From Bacillota bacterium (GTDB lineage Bacteria; Bacillota; Clostridia; Christensenellales; UMGS416): a DNA stretch of 8,288 nucleotides. Below the pieces are notes generated by a model. It was not told the origin of the DNA. It searched no databases and saw only the letters and a list, made by a program, of their open reading frames with translations. The stretch spans positions 1 through 8,288 of the forward strand of contig JAEYYW010000031.1 of assembly GCA_023428265.1 (NCBI GenBank). The letters run 5' to 3'. Positions 6,098-8,288 of this stretch are shown here, piece by piece (within the stretch, counting starts at the first letter, position 1; each line of letters starts with the position of its first letter). Made by a program: the position numbers and the translations under genes.

Positions 6098-8288
6098 TTC
6101 ACCACCCCCTGCACCATGATGCTTGGCGTGCCCTCAAAGAAATCGTTGGCACCGGCTGCTACTTGCAGACGCATAATGCCGTCCTTGCAATAAGTTTCGA
6201 TGTCCTTGGGATCAAATCGAAACGGCGAGGAAACCGGCTGCCACCCGTTGGTCGCCCAGTTGAAAACAGACCATGTCCCTCCTCTGATTCCCCGGTTGGC
6301 GCCGCTGTCAAAATTCAGCTCGTTGATTGTGATCCCCATGGTGGAGGACAAGTCAAAATCCAGCACCGCTGTGGTAGAGGGGTCCACAAAGATGTAGCCC
6401 CCTTTGGCTGAAACACCGGCCTTGCTGGTCTGCGAGGGGCTGAGCGTTGCATAAATGGTCCTGATTTCAATCCCGCCCCCATCAACCGTTGCGTATCCGG
6501 AGAGCAGCTCAAGGGATTCCGGCTGCACGGCAGCACCGTTCACTGTCACACTGTGGTCATAAGGCTTGTTGAGCCACCCGAACACATAGGCTTGCGCAAT
6601 GCCGTCGGTGTTCTGATAAACACTCGTGTTCATAATATTGCTCGCCTGCTCCCGCAGGAACGAAGCCTTGAGATAATTCTGGTCTTCCTGCAATGAAAAC
6701 ATGGGTCTGCCATACGCGTTGGGATAAATTCTATCAATGACGCTCCACAAGTAGTCCTGCATGCTTGACCGATCCAACGGAAGCGAGAACTGCTCTGTTT
6801 TGCCCGGCTCAAGCAGGGCAATGGTTTTATTGTTTCCGCCAATGACCGCTGTCACGTTTTCCATCGGCCACTCGGAATTGTTTTTCAGCAGGCAGTTTAT
6901 CGTCTTGCCATCATACCGGAACTGATACTCCAGAGGGGATTGTTCATCAATGGACGTATACTTCATCGTCCTCGTGCCATTGAGGTTCACATTGAGGAAC
7001 TCGATGTCGCCGTTGTCAGCGTTTACCACCGCGGCGATGTCACGCTTGACCGGATTTGTGTTTACCCCGGAGTATCCATAATAATCATTCATCGTGTTGA
7101 ACTGGGGAAAGAGCATCGGCGCATCCGGCACTGAAACCCGGTATTTCCCAAGGGCAGGTGACACAAAGCCCAACGCTTGTTCGGAGCGGGCCATATTGCC
7201 GGTGATGTCTGTGCTGGTAAAGGCATACAGATAGGGGCGCCGGCCAACGCCATTGGTACCCAAGAGCAGCAGCACACCTGAGGTCAGCACGGCAAGCACC
7301 GGCACGGTGACCCACATCAGCTTCTGGCGGCCCAACGCTTTCAGCACAAGGAACGATCCTATGCCGGCCGCCAGCACAAACACAAGAAGCACGATCAGAA
7401 ACAGCAGCAAAGTCACACCGCCGGATCCCTGCTGCAACGCTTGCGTAAAGCTGCTGTTATCGCTGTAATAGACGCGGTTTGAGGCATAGCTGACACTTTG
7501 CACAGCAGAATACAAACCGCTGTTGAGCAGCGACATCCACAGGCCTTTGGCGCCTTGCCAGCTTGACACGGCCCCTTCACACAGGCTGAATGCCGACACA
7601 TACACCGAACCCCTGCCGCATCGCCTGCTCACCACCAGCGGTTTGCCGTCTTCGGTGCGGGCATTCATGATCCAGCCTTCATTGGCCTGCATGCTCAGGA
7701 TGGGCAGTGTGCCGGTAAACGCTTTGCCCTGGGCCAGAGAGGAAAGCTGGGCCGGGTTATCTACTGAAAAGGAGCCCTGAAAGGAAAGGCCGGCTGTAAG
7801 CTCCTGCCAGCCGGGAGCAGGTTCACCACCGGGGCCGGTGCCCAGAATCAGCGTGCCGCCGGCGGAAACCCACTGCCGCAGCGATGCATATTGTTTGTCG
7901 GTGAGCGCCCCGCTCTTCAGATCGCTCACCGCGATCAGCCCAAATGCCTCCAGCAGCTGGGGGCTGTCATACAGATTCTGAACGGATAACTCGATCCAGT
8001 CTTTTTGATAGGATTGCTCAAACATGATGCTTTTCAGATATCCCATGGATGCCGGGTCATCGCTCAGGATTCCGCAAAGCGCCTTCTCAGGATCAACACC
8101 GGACACTGTTTTCGGTGTGGCGGCAGCCAATGTGGAGCCACCCTTTTTCAGCGAAACCTCGAAATCCCTTGGCTGCAAAATGCTTGATGCCACCACAAAA
8201 AGCGTGAACTGCTTCTCTGTGTTTTGCGGCAGGATCACTTCCCTGCGCACCAGCAGGGAAAAGGCATCGCCGGTGCGCAGTTCAAGCG
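6094..8288 (-). CDS. Large membrane protein with amidotransferase-like domain, 5' end beyond window (partial)
   Basis: The frame is open to the right edge, giving 730 visible residues. The GTG at 8250 is probably an internal valine, because coding continues upstream of it (visible start LELRTGDAFSLL). A beta-rich N-terminal part is followed at about visible residues 110-240 by a stretch that looks like a class I glutamine-amidotransferase fold: a strand ending in SD, then LRQWVSAGGTLILGTGPG, then a GRGSVYVSAF strand. No Cys sits at the expected nucleophile elbow, so it is probably non-catalytic. Two hydrophobic helices follow at about 290-316 and 321-343, then a roughly 385-residue C-terminal region without membrane segments, probably outside the cell. 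The stop overlaps the start of the ABC ATPase gene by 4 bp. Membrane proteins with this kind of domain accompany ABC-2 transporters (GldG-like auxiliary subunits), so an accessory role is inferred. Membrane topology is confident; function is not. Confidence 0.85.
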   Translation of the reverse strand, partial: LELRTGDAFSLLVRREVILPQNTEKQFTLFVVASSILQPRDFEVSLKKGGSTLAAATPKTVSGVDPEKALCGILSDDPASMGYLKSIMFEQSYQKDWIELSVQNLYDSPQLLEAFGLIAVSDLKSGALTDKQYASLRQWVSAGGTLILGTGPGGEPAPGWQELTAGLSFQGSFSVDNPAQLSSLAQGKAFTGTLPILSMQANEGWIMNARTEDGKPLVVSRRCGRGSVYVSAFSLCEGAVSSWQGAKGLWMSLLNSGLYSAVQSVSYASNRVYYSDNSSFTQALQQGSGGVTLLLFLIVLLVFVLAAGIGSFLVLKALGRQKLMWVTVPVLAVLTSGVLLLLGTNGVGRRPYLYAFTSTDITGNMARSEQALGFVSPALGKYRVSVPDAPMLFPQFNTMNDYYGYSGVNTNPVKRDIAAVVNADNGDIEFLNVNLNGTRTMKYTSIDEQSPLEYQFRYDGKTINCLLKNNSEWPMENVTAVIGGNNKTIALLEPGKTEQFSLPLDRSSMQDYLWSVIDRIYPNAYGRPMFSLQEDQNYLKASFLREQASNIMNTSVYQNTDGIAQAYVFGWLNKPYDHSVTVNGAAVQPESLELLSGYATVDGGGIEIRTIYATLSPSQTSKAGVSAKGGYIFVDPSTTAVLDFDLSSTMGITINELNFDSGANRGIRGGTWSVFNWATNGWQPVSSPFRFDPKDIETYCKDGIMRLQVAAGANDFFEGTPSIMVQGVVK

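Noticed and set aside
8248..8250. GTG at 8250 as the true start of the large membrane protein
   Set aside because: The frame stays open to the window edge with a plausible coding sequence (LELRTGDAFSLL), and no signal peptide or ribosome-binding site is seen at the GTG.

Overview
The window is a single-strand gene cluster. All seven supported genes lie on the minus strand, so transcription runs from the right edge (8288) towards position 1. The DNA is GC-rich, Shine-Dalgarno motifs are clear, and genes overlap or nearly touch. The protein families and a GC-rich REP-like intergenic repeat of a kind I associate with gut Clostridia suggest an anaerobic Firmicute of the Oscillospiraceae/Ruminococcaceae type. 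That placement is an inference; no marker gene is present.

Layout in transcription order: (1) 8288-6094, a large membrane protein cut by the right edge, with a glutamine-amidotransferase-like domain lacking an obvious nucleophile, two membrane helices and a long C-terminal region that is probably outside the cell; (2) 6097-5168, an ABC ATPase; (3) 5181-4285, its ABC-2-type six-helix permease; (4) 4288-2687, a membrane-anchored coiled-coil protein with a Gly/Asn/Ser-rich linker and a conserved-looking C-terminal tail; (5) 2306-1311, a MoxR-type AAA+ ATPase; (6) 1307-447, a DUF58 protein with a MIDAS motif; (7) 442-1, a BatA-like membrane von Willebrand A protein cut by the left edge.

Genes 1-4 overlap by 4, 14 and 4 bp, and genes 5-7 are separated by 3 and 4 bp. 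The exception is a 380-bp gap (2307-2686) between genes 4 and 5. It holds two direct copies of a 64-bp hairpin-forming repeat exactly 220 bp apart (58 of 64 bases identical), with other inverted repeats between and beside them. I see no convincing gene in the gap.

Functionally, the ATPase, permease and amidotransferase-fold membrane protein resemble the Gld-type ABC arrangement (ATPase, permease, auxiliary GldG-like subunit). MoxR, DUF58 and BatA form the well-known MoxR/VWA module, thought to act as a metal-dependent chaperone or assembly machine for envelope or multi-subunit targets. One operon carrying both suggests an envelope-assembly or export machine serviced by a MoxR/VWA chaperone. 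The families are recognisable, but the substrate and the physiological role cannot be read from the sequence.
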